Shown: in pieces, positions 15,238-23,283 of the stretch
How positions within the stretch are numbered: the stretch's first letter is position 1
Layout: each line of letters starts with the position of its first letter
Notes under the pieces: generated by a model
Database searches by the model: none
Seen by the model: only the letters and a program-made list of their open reading frames with translations
Told to the model about the DNA's origin: nothing
Made by a program: the position numbers and the translations under genes
Assembly (NCBI GenBank): GCA_025454425.1
Contig: JALOOL010000017.1
Location: forward strand, 1 to 34,969
Direction of reading: 5' to 3'
Origin: Hydrococcus sp. Prado102
Lineage (GTDB): Bacteria > Cyanobacteriota > Cyanobacteriia > Cyanobacteriales > Microcystaceae
Length of the DNA: 34,969 nt

Positions 15238-18180
15238 TTAAAATTTCGCTCTGATTTGAACGCCATAGGTAGCGGGAGCGCCATAGGTAGCAAGATTGCC
15301 GAAACTCCCAAAAGCTACTGCTGTGGTGAGATAATCGGTATCGAAAATATTGTTGGCAAATAAGTAGATGCCATAGTTATCAAATTCATATCCCAAACGA
15401 GCATTAACGATCGCAAAAGAATCTTGTTTTAGGGTATTCGCATCATCGAAAAACGTCGTCCCCAATCCCTGTAGCTCAATTCTGGCAAAGATGCCAAGGG
15501 GAGCGCGGTATTGCACCGCAAGATTGTAGGTAAAATCGGGTGCGTAAGCGAGTTGATTGCCATTAAAGTTTTCTCCAGTGAAAGGGTTAGTGTAATCGGT
15601 AAATTCTCCATCGGCATAACCAAACCCAGCAATAAAATCGAGTCCTTCTAGTGGCGTTGCTCTCATCTCGACTTCAAAACCAGCAATTCTGACTTCTGCA
15701 TTGGCAATATCTGCAAATAATCCAGTAGCATTGGGAACGGCTACTTGAAAGTCATCTATTGTGTTATAAAACAAAGCTATATTGAAGGCAAGGCGATCCT
15801 CCAACCAAGAAGATTTCACCCCTAATTCGTAATTCCAAGATTTTTCCGCCTCAAAGATTAACGTTTGTTCGTTTTCAGCGCGATAATTGACACCTGGAGG
15901 CTTATATCCCCTGGCGATCGCACCATAGACCATGATGTTAGGATTAAAGCGATATTCCGCCGCAAAACGCGGCAACAGGAAGTCTCCACCTTTCTCGACA
16001 TCGTTAAAACTTTGTCCCGTGGGGATGGATGCTGACCCATCATCGGGGGTAAAGATGCGTTCTTTGTTTTCTAGGGTGCTATTGTAAGATTCATAACGCA
16101 AACCTGCTGTCAATGTGAGTGCATCCACGGGTTTATAATTAGCAGATGCGAATATTGCAAAAGTCGTTTCGTCAAGTTCGGCAATAACGCGATCGCGTCC
16201 GGAGGGAAACAAACCCAATGCTACAGCATCAGATCCGTATCTAAAACCGTCTGCATTAACATTAAAATCTCTCGATTCAAAATAACCTCCCAACAACCAT
16301 TGAAACCTTTCAGCTTGTTCGGGAGATTGCAAGCGAACTTCTTGGCTAAATACCGTTGAATCGATATCGCCAATCTGGGTAAAAATATCGGCAACCGTCA
16401 CATCGAGTTCATTTTCAAATTTCTGACCGGAAAAACGTCGCGCCGTAATCGAAGTAACGCGAAAATTAGGATTTTTGTAAGCAACTCTCAACGATTGCGT
16501 ATTAGAAATAAGATCGCTAAAACCGTCGAAGTTTTGCTCTATTTTACGAGGATCTTCTTGTTCGAGGAAAACAAGATTAATAGCACCGTCGCGATAATCA
16601 TCAAAGGAAGCATTCGCAGACACTTCCCACGCTTGGGAAGGAGTCCAAAGCAGTTGAGCGCGTCCGCTTCCTCCTGCTTGTTGGTCTACATCGCTATCCA
16701 AAAAAGTATTCTCTAAATAGCCATCTCGCGAACCATAGTTTCCCGATAAACGGAAAAATAGTTCGTCTTTTATCAAAGGTCCGCCAACACCCGCTCGTAA
16801 GTCGAGAGTGTCATAGTTGCCATAACTGGCACTACCATTAAATTCAAACTCATTAGTCGGTTTGCGAGTAATAACATTCACAACACCAGCTTGAGCATTT
16901 CTGCCGTAAAGCGTCGATTGCGGCCCTCGCAGCACCTCTACACGTTCGATGTCGGGTAAATCTATGGCTAAGAAATTACTGTAATCGTAAGGAATGTCAT
17001 CTACATAAAATGCTACTGAGTCTCTAGAGAGGAAATTTAGGTTGCTCAAACCCCGAATGCTGTATAAAACAAAGTTGCGATTTGGCGAGAAAGTAGAAAA
17101 ATTTGGGGTATTGGCGGAAATATCGCTTAATGATGTAATGTCAGAATCTTCTACTTCTTGCTCGGTAATAGCAGTGATACTGATGGGGACATCCTGTAAA
17201 TCTTCAGGGGTTTTCTCAGCAGTCACCACGAGTTCGATCTCGCTATCCGTTGGCGGCGTTTGTGCAGACTCCTCAGCATCAGTAAAACCGAAGATTAATC
17301 CCTCATCCGAATCAAATAATTCTACCGATGGAAGTTCTGTTTCTCCGATCGCGGTTATCCTAACCGTATTCGCATCTTTGTTAATTACCGTAACTTCACT
17401 TACTCCAGGAATCGGATTTACTTGGCGAAAGGGTTTTTGCAGTTGCGCGTTGAGAATATCGGCAATAAAGTTATTTCCTTGGGAGACATTAACTACTTGC
17501 AACTCTTGTGCTACTCCGGTTGGAGTTAATAGGATTGCTTCAAATCCCGTTTCAGTCGGTTCGAGAAGTACTCTTTCGATAGTTATTTGACCCCCACCTT
17601 TACAGTTATCAGTGACCGGTGAGCAGTGACCAGTGAAGTCCCTTAATAACTGATAACTGATAACTGATAACTGGTCGCTGAAGAAGGAGGAATTAAGGGG
17701 GATAAAACTAAAAATCAATCCTTCATCGCCATCAAACAATTCCACTTGCGGCGCTGCTGTTTCTCCTACTACGGTAAGGCGAATCGTCTCGGCATCCTGA
17801 TTAGTAACTGTTACTTGCCTAATCCCCGCAACAGGATTTTCTTGACGAAAGGGTTTCTCTAACTGCGCGTTGGGGATATCGACAATGAAGTTATTTCCTT
17901 GGGACAGATTAACGGGTTGTAATTGTTCGGCTTTTCCAATCGGAGTTTGTAAGATTATTTCAATTCCGGTTTCAGTGGGGTTGAGTTGTACGCCAGCGAT
18001 GGAGATAGTTTGACTCTCCTGCGACTCCCCTTTTACCAAAACAGAAGGTGGGATTTGTGTTAGATATTGCTCTGAAGTTCCAGCGCGAACCAGTTGTTCG
18101 GTTAGTGTAACAGTAGTGCTGGTATAAGCGATTAGAGCTATTTTGTACCATCTCCAATCGGATAATTTTTGTCGTTTCAC
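15238..18180 (-). CDS. TonB-dependent receptor with two AMIN domains
   Basis: A 980-residue outer-membrane receptor. Order: signal region (1-33), AMIN 1 (about 58-160), a repeat-derived linker (about 162-198), AMIN 2 (about 198-295), TonB box IELVVTA (about 312), plug with QDVPISITAITEQEVEDSDI and IERVEVLRGPQSTLYGRNA, and a barrel ending in Lys-Phe. The plug class (VPISI, STLYGRNA) is that of FyuA-like and related receptors, different from the receptor at 5611-8895. The start is a GTG after TGTGAGGAATAA; no ATG is near. The linker between the AMIN domains is coded by dispersed repeat DNA (17592-17700) that keeps the frame. Downstream lies a fragment of an MFS importer. The substrate is unknown. 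Confidence 0.93.
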   Translation of the reverse strand: MKRQKLSDWRWYKIALIAYTSTTVTLTEQLVRAGTSEQYLTQIPPSVLVKGESQESQTISIAGVQLNPTETGIEIILQTPIGKAEQLQPVNLSQGNNFIVDIPNAQLEKPFRQENPVAGIRQVTVTNQDAETIRLTVVGETAAPQVELFDGDEGLIFSFIPLNSSFFSDQLSVISYQLLRDFTGHCSPVTDNCKGGGQITIERVLLEPTETGFEAILLTPTGVAQELQVVNVSQGNNFIADILNAQLQKPFRQVNPIPGVSEVTVINKDANTVRITAIGETELPSVELFDSDEGLIFGFTDAEESAQTPPTDSEIELVVTAEKTPEDLQDVPISITAITEQEVEDSDITSLSDISANTPNFSTFSPNRNFVLYSIRGLSNLNFLSRDSVAFYVDDIPYDYSNFLAIDLPDIERVEVLRGPQSTLYGRNAQAGVVNVITRKPTNEFEFNGSASYGNYDTLDLRAGVGGPLIKDELFFRLSGNYGSRDGYLENTFLDSDVDQQAGGSGRAQLLWTPSQAWEVSANASFDDYRDGAINLVFLEQEDPRKIEQNFDGFSDLISNTQSLRVAYKNPNFRVTSITARRFSGQKFENELDVTVADIFTQIGDIDSTVFSQEVRLQSPEQAERFQWLLGGYFESRDFNVNADGFRYGSDAVALGLFPSGRDRVIAELDETTFAIFASANYKPVDALTLTAGLRYESYNSTLENKERIFTPDDGSASIPTGQSFNDVEKGGDFLLPRFAAEYRFNPNIMVYGAIARGYKPPGVNYRAENEQTLIFEAEKSWNYELGVKSSWLEDRLAFNIALFYNTIDDFQVAVPNATGLFADIANAEVRIAGFEVEMRATPLEGLDFIAGFGYADGEFTDYTNPFTGENFNGNQLAYAPDFTYNLAVQYRAPLGIFARIELQGLGTTFFDDANTLKQDSFAIVNARLGYEFDNYGIYLFANNIFDTDYLTTAVAFGSFGNLATYGAPATYGVQIRAKF
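17592..17700. repeat. Nested dispersed repeats in frame inside receptor gene
   Basis: An outer palindromic pair (CCCCCACCTTTA near 17592 and AAGGAGGAATTAAGGGGG near 17683-17700) is split by a block of TTATCAGTGACC and AACTGAT heptamer-like units. On the minus strand this codes DQLSVISYQLL and HCSPVTDN, sequences with no relation to AMIN domains. The array type matches the intergenic repeats at 12630-12662 and 31161-31185. Confidence 0.75.
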
Positions 18181-18284
18181 ACTTATTCCTCACATCCGCG
18201 CTCGCAGACTGTTTCCAATCCACCGCCGAAATGACTTTAAGATATGTTAAGCGCCCTAGGGTGTCAAACGACAAGCTGTAAAAG

Positions 18285-18485
18285 TTAAGCTCGATCTATA
18301 AAGGGCGATTTTTTGGTAACTTCTAACTTCTCGATCGATTCCAAAATTTCTAACTGGTAAAGAATATTTAGATGGTTAGTCGGTTCGTCAAGGACGAGAA
18401 ATCGAGCTTGCTGCGCGATCGCGCTTGCGACCATGACTCGCTGCTTTTCGCCTCCAGATAAGGAAAGGAAATTGCGATCGCCCAA
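18285..18485 (-). pseudogene. Fragment of a siderophore ABC transporter ATPase
   Basis: The 66-codon frame holds the ABC signature LSGGEKQRVMVASAIAQQ, Walker B FLVLDEPTNHL and the D-loop region NILYQLEILESIEKL, then diverges. Walker A and the H-loop are absent. It opens with TTG right after an in-frame stop that is also the stop of the methyltransferase gene at 18495, and ends before the receptor gene. The sequence is of the Fec/Fhu type but is not a recent copy of the ATPase at 12740-13531 (SGGEKQR against SGGQRQR), so it is what is left of a second importer. Confidence 0.75.
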
Positions 18486-18494
18486 CCGAAAAAA

Positions 18495-19487
18495 TTACGA
18501 TCTCACTAAACTTTCGCCGATTGGCTTAGAAAAGTCTCCAGGATTCACATCTGCCCGAACAGCGCGGAACATCCCGAAGCGACAAAGCCCCATCCCAAAT
18601 GCAAACCGCATCAACAGCAAGGTCGGTACTTCGCGCAAAGACTTGATCGACCCTACTAAACCAAACTTCAACAAGCCTTCGGGTCGTGCTATTCCTTGCC
18701 AAATGGAATCTAGCCATGAAGGGAGCGTTTCTTGCGTCCAATCTGTCGTCGTTACGCTACCTTCAACTAGCCCTGTCGCGGCTAACAGTTCCGAGAAGCC
18801 CTCAATACTTGCAAAAGCAGGATGCGACCATTGATCTAGTAGTTGGCGCATTACCAGACTTTCCCACCAGTTTAACGGTCGATCGCGATCGTCGCGCTGA
18901 TTCCAATCTGCTACAACTAAAATACCACCGGGTTTGAGGACTCGCAGGAGTTCTTTGGCAAACATTGCTTTATCGGGTATGTGAGGCCCTGCCTCGATCG
19001 ACCAGACCACATCAAAGCTAGCATCGGGAAATGACAATGCCATTGCATCATCGACTGCGAATTGGGCGTTTAGACCTTCGGGCGTTAGTTCCTGGGCACG
19101 CTTCACCTGCTGGGGACTAATCGTAATCCCCGTCACGGCAAATCCATAATCTCGTGCTAAAATTCGGCTACTGCCGCCAATGCCACAGCCTACATCCAAA
19201 ACGGTCGTACCAGTGGGAAGGCAATCTAAACCACTCCAACGCACCATTTCATGTACGAAGTCATGTTTCGCTGCAATAAAGTCTTTCCGTTGTGGCGGCG
19301 AACCGTAGTAACCCAAATGAATATGCTCTCCCCAATAAAACTCTAGAATGCCGTCATTCGTCCATTCATCATAGGAATTAGCGACGGAATCTGAAGACTG
19401 GTACTTTCGGGCAGAAAGCAAATAAGCCGCAATTCCTGCGATCGACAAAAGGAGCAGAAAACCGATTCCGAAAAATAAGATGTTCAT
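18495..19487 (-). CDS. 2-methyl-6-phytylbenzoquinone methyltransferase (MPBQ/MSBQ methyltransferase)
   Basis: A 330-residue protein closely resembling the cyanobacterial MPBQ methyltransferase (Synechocystis Slr0418 type), which methylates the phytyl-quinol head group in tocopherol (vitamin E) synthesis using S-adenosylmethionine. An N-terminal membrane anchor (about 3-25) precedes the family motif SSDSVANSYDEWTNDGILE, the SAM site VLDVGCGIGGSSRILA (about 96-111) and ISPQQVKRAQEL; GGILVVADWNQRDDRDRPLN and PAFASIEGFSELL are also family segments. The C-terminal dozen residues extend past the usual end. It is co-directional with the ATPase fragment and the receptor but has no link to iron uptake, suggesting the island was assembled around it. 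Confidence 0.9.
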   Translation of the reverse strand: MNILFFGIGFLLLLSIAGIAAYLLSARKYQSSDSVANSYDEWTNDGILEFYWGEHIHLGYYGSPPQRKDFIAAKHDFVHEMVRWSGLDCLPTGTTVLDVGCGIGGSSRILARDYGFAVTGITISPQQVKRAQELTPEGLNAQFAVDDAMALSFPDASFDVVWSIEAGPHIPDKAMFAKELLRVLKPGGILVVADWNQRDDRDRPLNWWESLVMRQLLDQWSHPAFASIEGFSELLAATGLVEGSVTTTDWTQETLPSWLDSIWQGIARPEGLLKFGLVGSIKSLREVPTLLLMRFAFGMGLCRFGMFRAVRADVNPGDFSKPIGESLVRS

Positions 19488-19683
19488 CTTGCTTAAGTGT
19501 TTTGTAGACTTACCCTAGATAAAATTTTCGCATCAATCCGAGCAATTCATTAGTTCAGTTGTGCCAACTATTAATACACCACAAAATTGATTAACCTAGC
19601 GATCGCTAGACCTGAATTTTTTAAATTTCTATGACCTTGTAAAGCTGCTCGATTATTGGAAGTTGACTTTCTCAAATAAACAT

Positions 19684-19698
19684 CTTAATGTTATTAAG
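19684..19698. promoter_or_regulatory. Inverted repeat upstream of tonB-like gene
   Basis: CTTAAT-GTT-ATTAAG lies 27-41 bases before the tonB-like start codon. It may be an operator for Fur or an AraC protein; resemblance to a Fur site is slight. Confidence 0.25.
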
Positions 19699-19724
19699 TT
19701 ACTGCTAATAACTAGCAAATAGCT

Positions 19725-21116
19725 ATGAGCTTTTCTAATACCGCCACAGAGCAACGAGAGAAAGAAGCCAAATCTGTAAAGTCTTTTTTGGCTGTCACTT
19801 TAATTGGTTCGTTGGCCGTGCATATCGGAATTTTAGCTTCTGGACTCAGTAATCTTTTGTCTGTAGCGCCACAAATAGAAAAAGATAATCCCATTGAAAT
19901 TACCTTTGTTGAACCTCAGACGCAAGAAAAAATCGAAAAGAATCGACCTACTCCTGTTCCAGAGCAACAACCTCAACCGCGAAAGAAAGTTCAAAAGCAA
20001 GAAGTTATTTCCTCGCAGCAACCTGCAAAAGTTCAACAACAGCAAGCCGAACAGCCAAAAACAACCGTTTCCGAGCGACCTGTTGAAAGTACGGTATCTC
20101 GGACTTCCCAAACTTCTACTCCTACAACCAACAATATATTTTCCGAACGACCTGTCACCAGTAGCTCAGAAACACCTGCTGTTTCTGAAGATACAGAGGT
20201 ACTAACAGGTAGTGCAACGAACGTTGGTATTGCCTTCGGGAATAGCAATAATAATAGAACTAACGCAACAGAAGGAAATAATGCGATTGCAGGACGCAGA
20301 AAACGCGAAACAGTTGCAACCGGCTCGAACGCTCCCGAACTGCCAGAAATTAGACGTAGCCGCCGCGATTCTAACGGGACTGGCGATGGTCGTGCCTCTT
20401 GCCGCGAGTGCGACGCTGATTATCCAGAACAAGCCAGACGCAATGGTGTAGAAGGTAGAGTAGAAGTTGCTGTCGATACGGATTCACAAGGAAACGTCAC
20501 TAACGTTCGCGTCGTTCGCTCTAGTGGCAACCGCGATTTGGACGAGGCTACTATAAGACAAGCACGCGACTGGAAATTAAAACCCTCCCAGAGGGGACGA
20601 CAAGGGGTAACAATCGGCACTGAATATGCAATAGAAGGGTCACAACGCCACCGCCAACTTCAAGAAAGCGCAAGACAACGCCAAGCACAACAAAGGAGAC
20701 AACAGACAACTGCGGTACAACCGGGTAGAAACAGGCGGCAGATGGAGACGGCAACCAACAGCACGAACGCTTCAACAACCAGGCAACGACCAAGGGTAGC
20801 TACTTCATCGAAAAAAACTACTACGTCCAACACGGCAACATCGAATCGGCGAGTGCGTCGCTCTAATGTCGCAACAAATTCAAACAATAGATCGACTTCA
20901 TCTGCTACTCGTCGAGTACGGCGCAATAATGTAGCAACAAATTCGACTCGCAAGCCAGCAGCAACGCAATCGCGAAGACAACGGCGGCAGCCAGTTGTAT
21001 CGAATAATAATGTAAGGCAGCCTACAACTCGGCGGCGGCGCGCTCTCAATGGAGCGAATCCTGGAAATTCGCGTCGTCAGCGTCAACTAGCCGCTCCAGC
21101 AGTTCCTGAAGAGTAG
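19725..21116 (+). CDS. tonB: TonB family energy transducer with arginine-rich C-terminal extension
   Basis: A 463-residue protein. The N-terminus is cytoplasmic, with a membrane helix at about 20-46 that carries the TonB SxxxH motif (Ser29, His33). A Pro/Gln/Glu/Lys-rich linker (50-150) spans the periplasm. The TonB C-terminal domain is at about 224-305 (YPEQARRNGVEGRVEVAVD, then VRVVRSSGNRDLDEATIRQA and DWKLKPSQRG), preceded by a Cys pair (CREC). Unlike normal TonB, which ends there, about 158 residues follow, with roughly 34 Arg and 3 Lys but only about 4 acidic residues, and a repeated RRVRRxNVATNS motif. The gene is separate from exbB-exbD (5 kb away). It would couple ExbB-ExbD to the two AMIN receptors. 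Confidence 0.88.
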   Translation: MSFSNTATEQREKEAKSVKSFLAVTLIGSLAVHIGILASGLSNLLSVAPQIEKDNPIEITFVEPQTQEKIEKNRPTPVPEQQPQPRKKVQKQEVISSQQPAKVQQQQAEQPKTTVSERPVESTVSRTSQTSTPTTNNIFSERPVTSSSETPAVSEDTEVLTGSATNVGIAFGNSNNNRTNATEGNNAIAGRRKRETVATGSNAPELPEIRRSRRDSNGTGDGRASCRECDADYPEQARRNGVEGRVEVAVDTDSQGNVTNVRVVRSSGNRDLDEATIRQARDWKLKPSQRGRQGVTIGTEYAIEGSQRHRQLQESARQRQAQQRRQQTTAVQPGRNRRQMETATNSTNASTTRQRPRVATSSKKTTTSNTATSNRRVRRSNVATNSNNRSTSSATRRVRRNNVATNSTRKPAATQSRRQRRQPVVSNNNVRQPTTRRRRALNGANPGNSRRQRQLAAPAVPEE

Positions 21117-21326
21117 TGCTAGCTAATTCCTTCTTGGTTACTTAAGGGTAAAAAAATAGTAAAAGTTTGGCGAGAAATTTATTAGTCAGAAAAATTGATA
21201 ATAACTCTCAATAGTATTGCGACTGTTTGGTTAGGATCGATTCAATCATTAGGGATAGTGCGAGGTAAATTTTGTCCCTATTGCGGTTAGCCTTAAAAAG
21301 ATAAAAATGCTTAATTTTGCGATCGC

Positions 21327-22214
21327 CTAACTATAATTGACAAAATATTTAAAAAGCTGCATTGTCTGTTGAGATTGCTTTTCTGATTTGCGATACGCTA
21401 GCCAAATTTGATTGGTGACAGCTTTGGTTGGTTTAAGAATCAGCGTCAGGCGATCGCTATTCACCCACTCGCTGCATAGATAATCGGGTAAGACGCTGTA
21501 ACCAAGTCCTTGTGCGATCGCGCTGCGAATCCCTCGTAAATCGGGAATGATATAATGAGCTTGCATTTGGGTACGGCGACCGAAGACAACGCGCCAAAAA
21601 CGCCGAATAATGGGTAATTCTTCGCTATAAGCAATTAAAGGTTGTTCTTTTAACCATTGTTCTAAAGGTGTTAAATCGACTTGTAAGATTTCTGGCGATA
21701 CGGGGACTTTTATTTGAGGAGAACCCACCAACCAAAAGCTTTCTTCAAAAATCGGTTGGTATTCTAACTCCGATTTAGGAATTTTTTGAGTAGCCACTAC
21801 ATAATCTAGTTGATTTGTCAATAGTTTTTCGATTAATTCTTGTACTAAACCAAATTGAAAAGAAAACAACGTTTTATTGTTTTGAGGCAAGCATTTTACC
21901 AACCATTCGCTAAAAAAATCTTGTGGCGTTCCCAGACGAATTAACGATGGTGCGTCGGCAAAAGTATTTTGAGTTGCGATCGCTTCTAAGGTTTCAATTG
22001 CCGCGATCGCTTGATTATACAAACGCTTTCCCGCTTCGGTAGGCAGCATCCGACGCGGCATTCGCTCGAATAGTGGCGTTGACAATGCCGATTCCAACGA
22101 GGCGATGTGTTGACTTACGGCAGGTTGAGTCAGATATAAAATCTGTGCTGCACCCGACACCGTACCAACTCGATACACTGCTACAAAGCTGCGATACCAT
22201 TCCAAATTCACCAT
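21327..22214 (-). CDS. LysR family transcriptional regulator
   Basis: A 295-residue regulator. The N-terminal winged helix-turn-helix is clear (GTVSGAAQILYLTQPAVSQH, then IASLESALSTPLFERMPRR), followed by the effector-binding domain to the C-terminus. It is transcribed away from the YdcF-like gene at 22258, with only 43 bases between start codons, so the shared spacer may hold its operator. LysR proteins often control the divergent neighbour, but here that neighbour is broken by an insertion sequence. The ligand is unknown. Confidence 0.92.
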   Translation of the reverse strand: MVNLEWYRSFVAVYRVGTVSGAAQILYLTQPAVSQHIASLESALSTPLFERMPRRMLPTEAGKRLYNQAIAAIETLEAIATQNTFADAPSLIRLGTPQDFFSEWLVKCLPQNNKTLFSFQFGLVQELIEKLLTNQLDYVVATQKIPKSELEYQPIFEESFWLVGSPQIKVPVSPEILQVDLTPLEQWLKEQPLIAYSEELPIIRRFWRVVFGRRTQMQAHYIIPDLRGIRSAIAQGLGYSVLPDYLCSEWVNSDRLTLILKPTKAVTNQIWLAYRKSEKQSQQTMQLFKYFVNYS

Positions 22215-22257
22215 TAATATATTTATGGATATCTATTGCCATTAACCTTTAAATTTT

Positions 22258-22637
22258 ATGGTTAATTTTAGGTGGAAACGGCTGTTACGGAGAATTGCGA
22301 TCGCATTAGTATCTTCGATCGCGATCGCCGAATTAATTTGCTGGTTAAGCTTTTCACTAGCTCCGAATATACCAAAATTAGGGAATTGTGCTGTTTTGGT
22401 ACTCGGTTATCCTTCAAATAACGATGGTACTCCCAGTTCAGTGCAAAAACTACGGGTTGTTTTTGGTGTCGAAGCTTATCTTCAATACAATTGCGATCGC
22501 TTAATTTTTTCTGGTGCTGCGGTAGCAAATAAAATCGTCGAAGCTGAAACAATGTCAAAGCTTGCGGTGACATTGGGTGTCGAACCCAACCAAATTACCC
22601 AGGAAAAACAGGCTACAAACACCTGGGAAAATATTAA
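22258..22637 (+). pseudogene. YdcF-like (DUF218) gene, 5' part, broken by insertion sequence
   Basis: The frame starts with a membrane helix (about 10-34) and continues CAVLVLGYPSNNDGTPSSV, RLIFSGAAVANKIVEAETMS and QATNTWENI, the start and core motifs of YdcF/SanA-type DUF218 proteins of the cell envelope. After ENI the reading frame enters the insertion sequence at 22638 and stops at 22662. Normal length is about 200 residues, so the C-terminal third is missing and is not found on the other side of the element. Confidence 0.75.
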
Positions 22638-22647
22638 GGATCGTGGA

Positions 22648-23283
22648 TTAAATAACCTGTAATTCTGGCTTGGCGGTGTAATTCCATTGTGGCAAGAATT
22701 CATCAAAAACAATCTTCATGTTTGATTTGAAGTCTTCAGCCACTTTTCGACCCGTTTGATAGGTTTGAGCGAGAATCGTCGTAAACACTTTGAGTCCCGT
22801 GCGAGTGGTTGCCGTTGCCATTAGGTCTTTTACAGTCTGGACACTCTCAAAAATCACCCCCTGACACACGCGAGAGACATGAGGAAACAAACGATGTTCA
22901 ATTGGATTGTACTTGGACGTGTAGGGTGGATAGTGAGCGATGCGAATTTCGATGCCCAGTTCATTGACTAACGCCTGTAAGTCCTGTTTGAAGATGTAAT
23001 AGCGAGAGCTATTGCTACCGCCCCCATCGCATAACAGCAGAATTGAGTTGGCTGCATGATAACGTACTTTCCCATAGGTGTTCCACCTTCTTCGAATCGA
23101 GTCACAGGCCAATTCACTGGTATCGTGGCTGGTGCCAATCTGAATGTAGCCCACATTGTCCGTCATGTCGTACAGCCCGTGGGGAATGGCAACTCCAGTC
23201 GCAAGCGTTGCCCAATCATGGTCAAACACCTCAATCGTTTCCTGGGTGTACAGTTTTCCCTCTCGGTATAACTGCCCAATCAA
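22648..23283 (-). CDS. ISAzo13-type transposase, C-terminal part (frame -1)
   Basis: This 211-codon frame holds the DDE catalytic part: FDHDWATLATGVAIPHGLYD, then LLLCDGGGSNSSRYY and a third acidic block YNPIEHRLFPHV. It matches the Rhodopirellula/ISAzo13 transposase family. It has no independent ribosome site and is expected to be made as an extension of the upstream frame by -1 slippage, giving about 404 residues. The final stop TAA lies inside the left inverted repeat. Confidence 0.85.
   Translation of the reverse strand: MIGQLYREGKLYTQETIEVFDHDWATLATGVAIPHGLYDMTDNVGYIQIGTSHDTSELACDSIRRRWNTYGKVRYHAANSILLLCDGGGSNSSRYYIFKQDLQALVNELGIEIRIAHYPPYTSKYNPIEHRLFPHVSRVCQGVIFESVQTVKDLMATATTRTGLKVFTTILAQTYQTGRKVAEDFKSNMKIVFDEFLPQWNYTAKPELQVI

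Noticed and set aside
17042..17590. 182-codon plus-strand frame in the receptor gene
   Set aside because: Antisense shadow of the AMIN and plug region, Ser/Val-rich with no family features.
20660..21049. 129-codon minus-strand frame opposite the TonB tail
   Set aside because: Arg/Cys/Leu-rich shadow of the repetitive coding strand; the plus frame carries TonB domains upstream.
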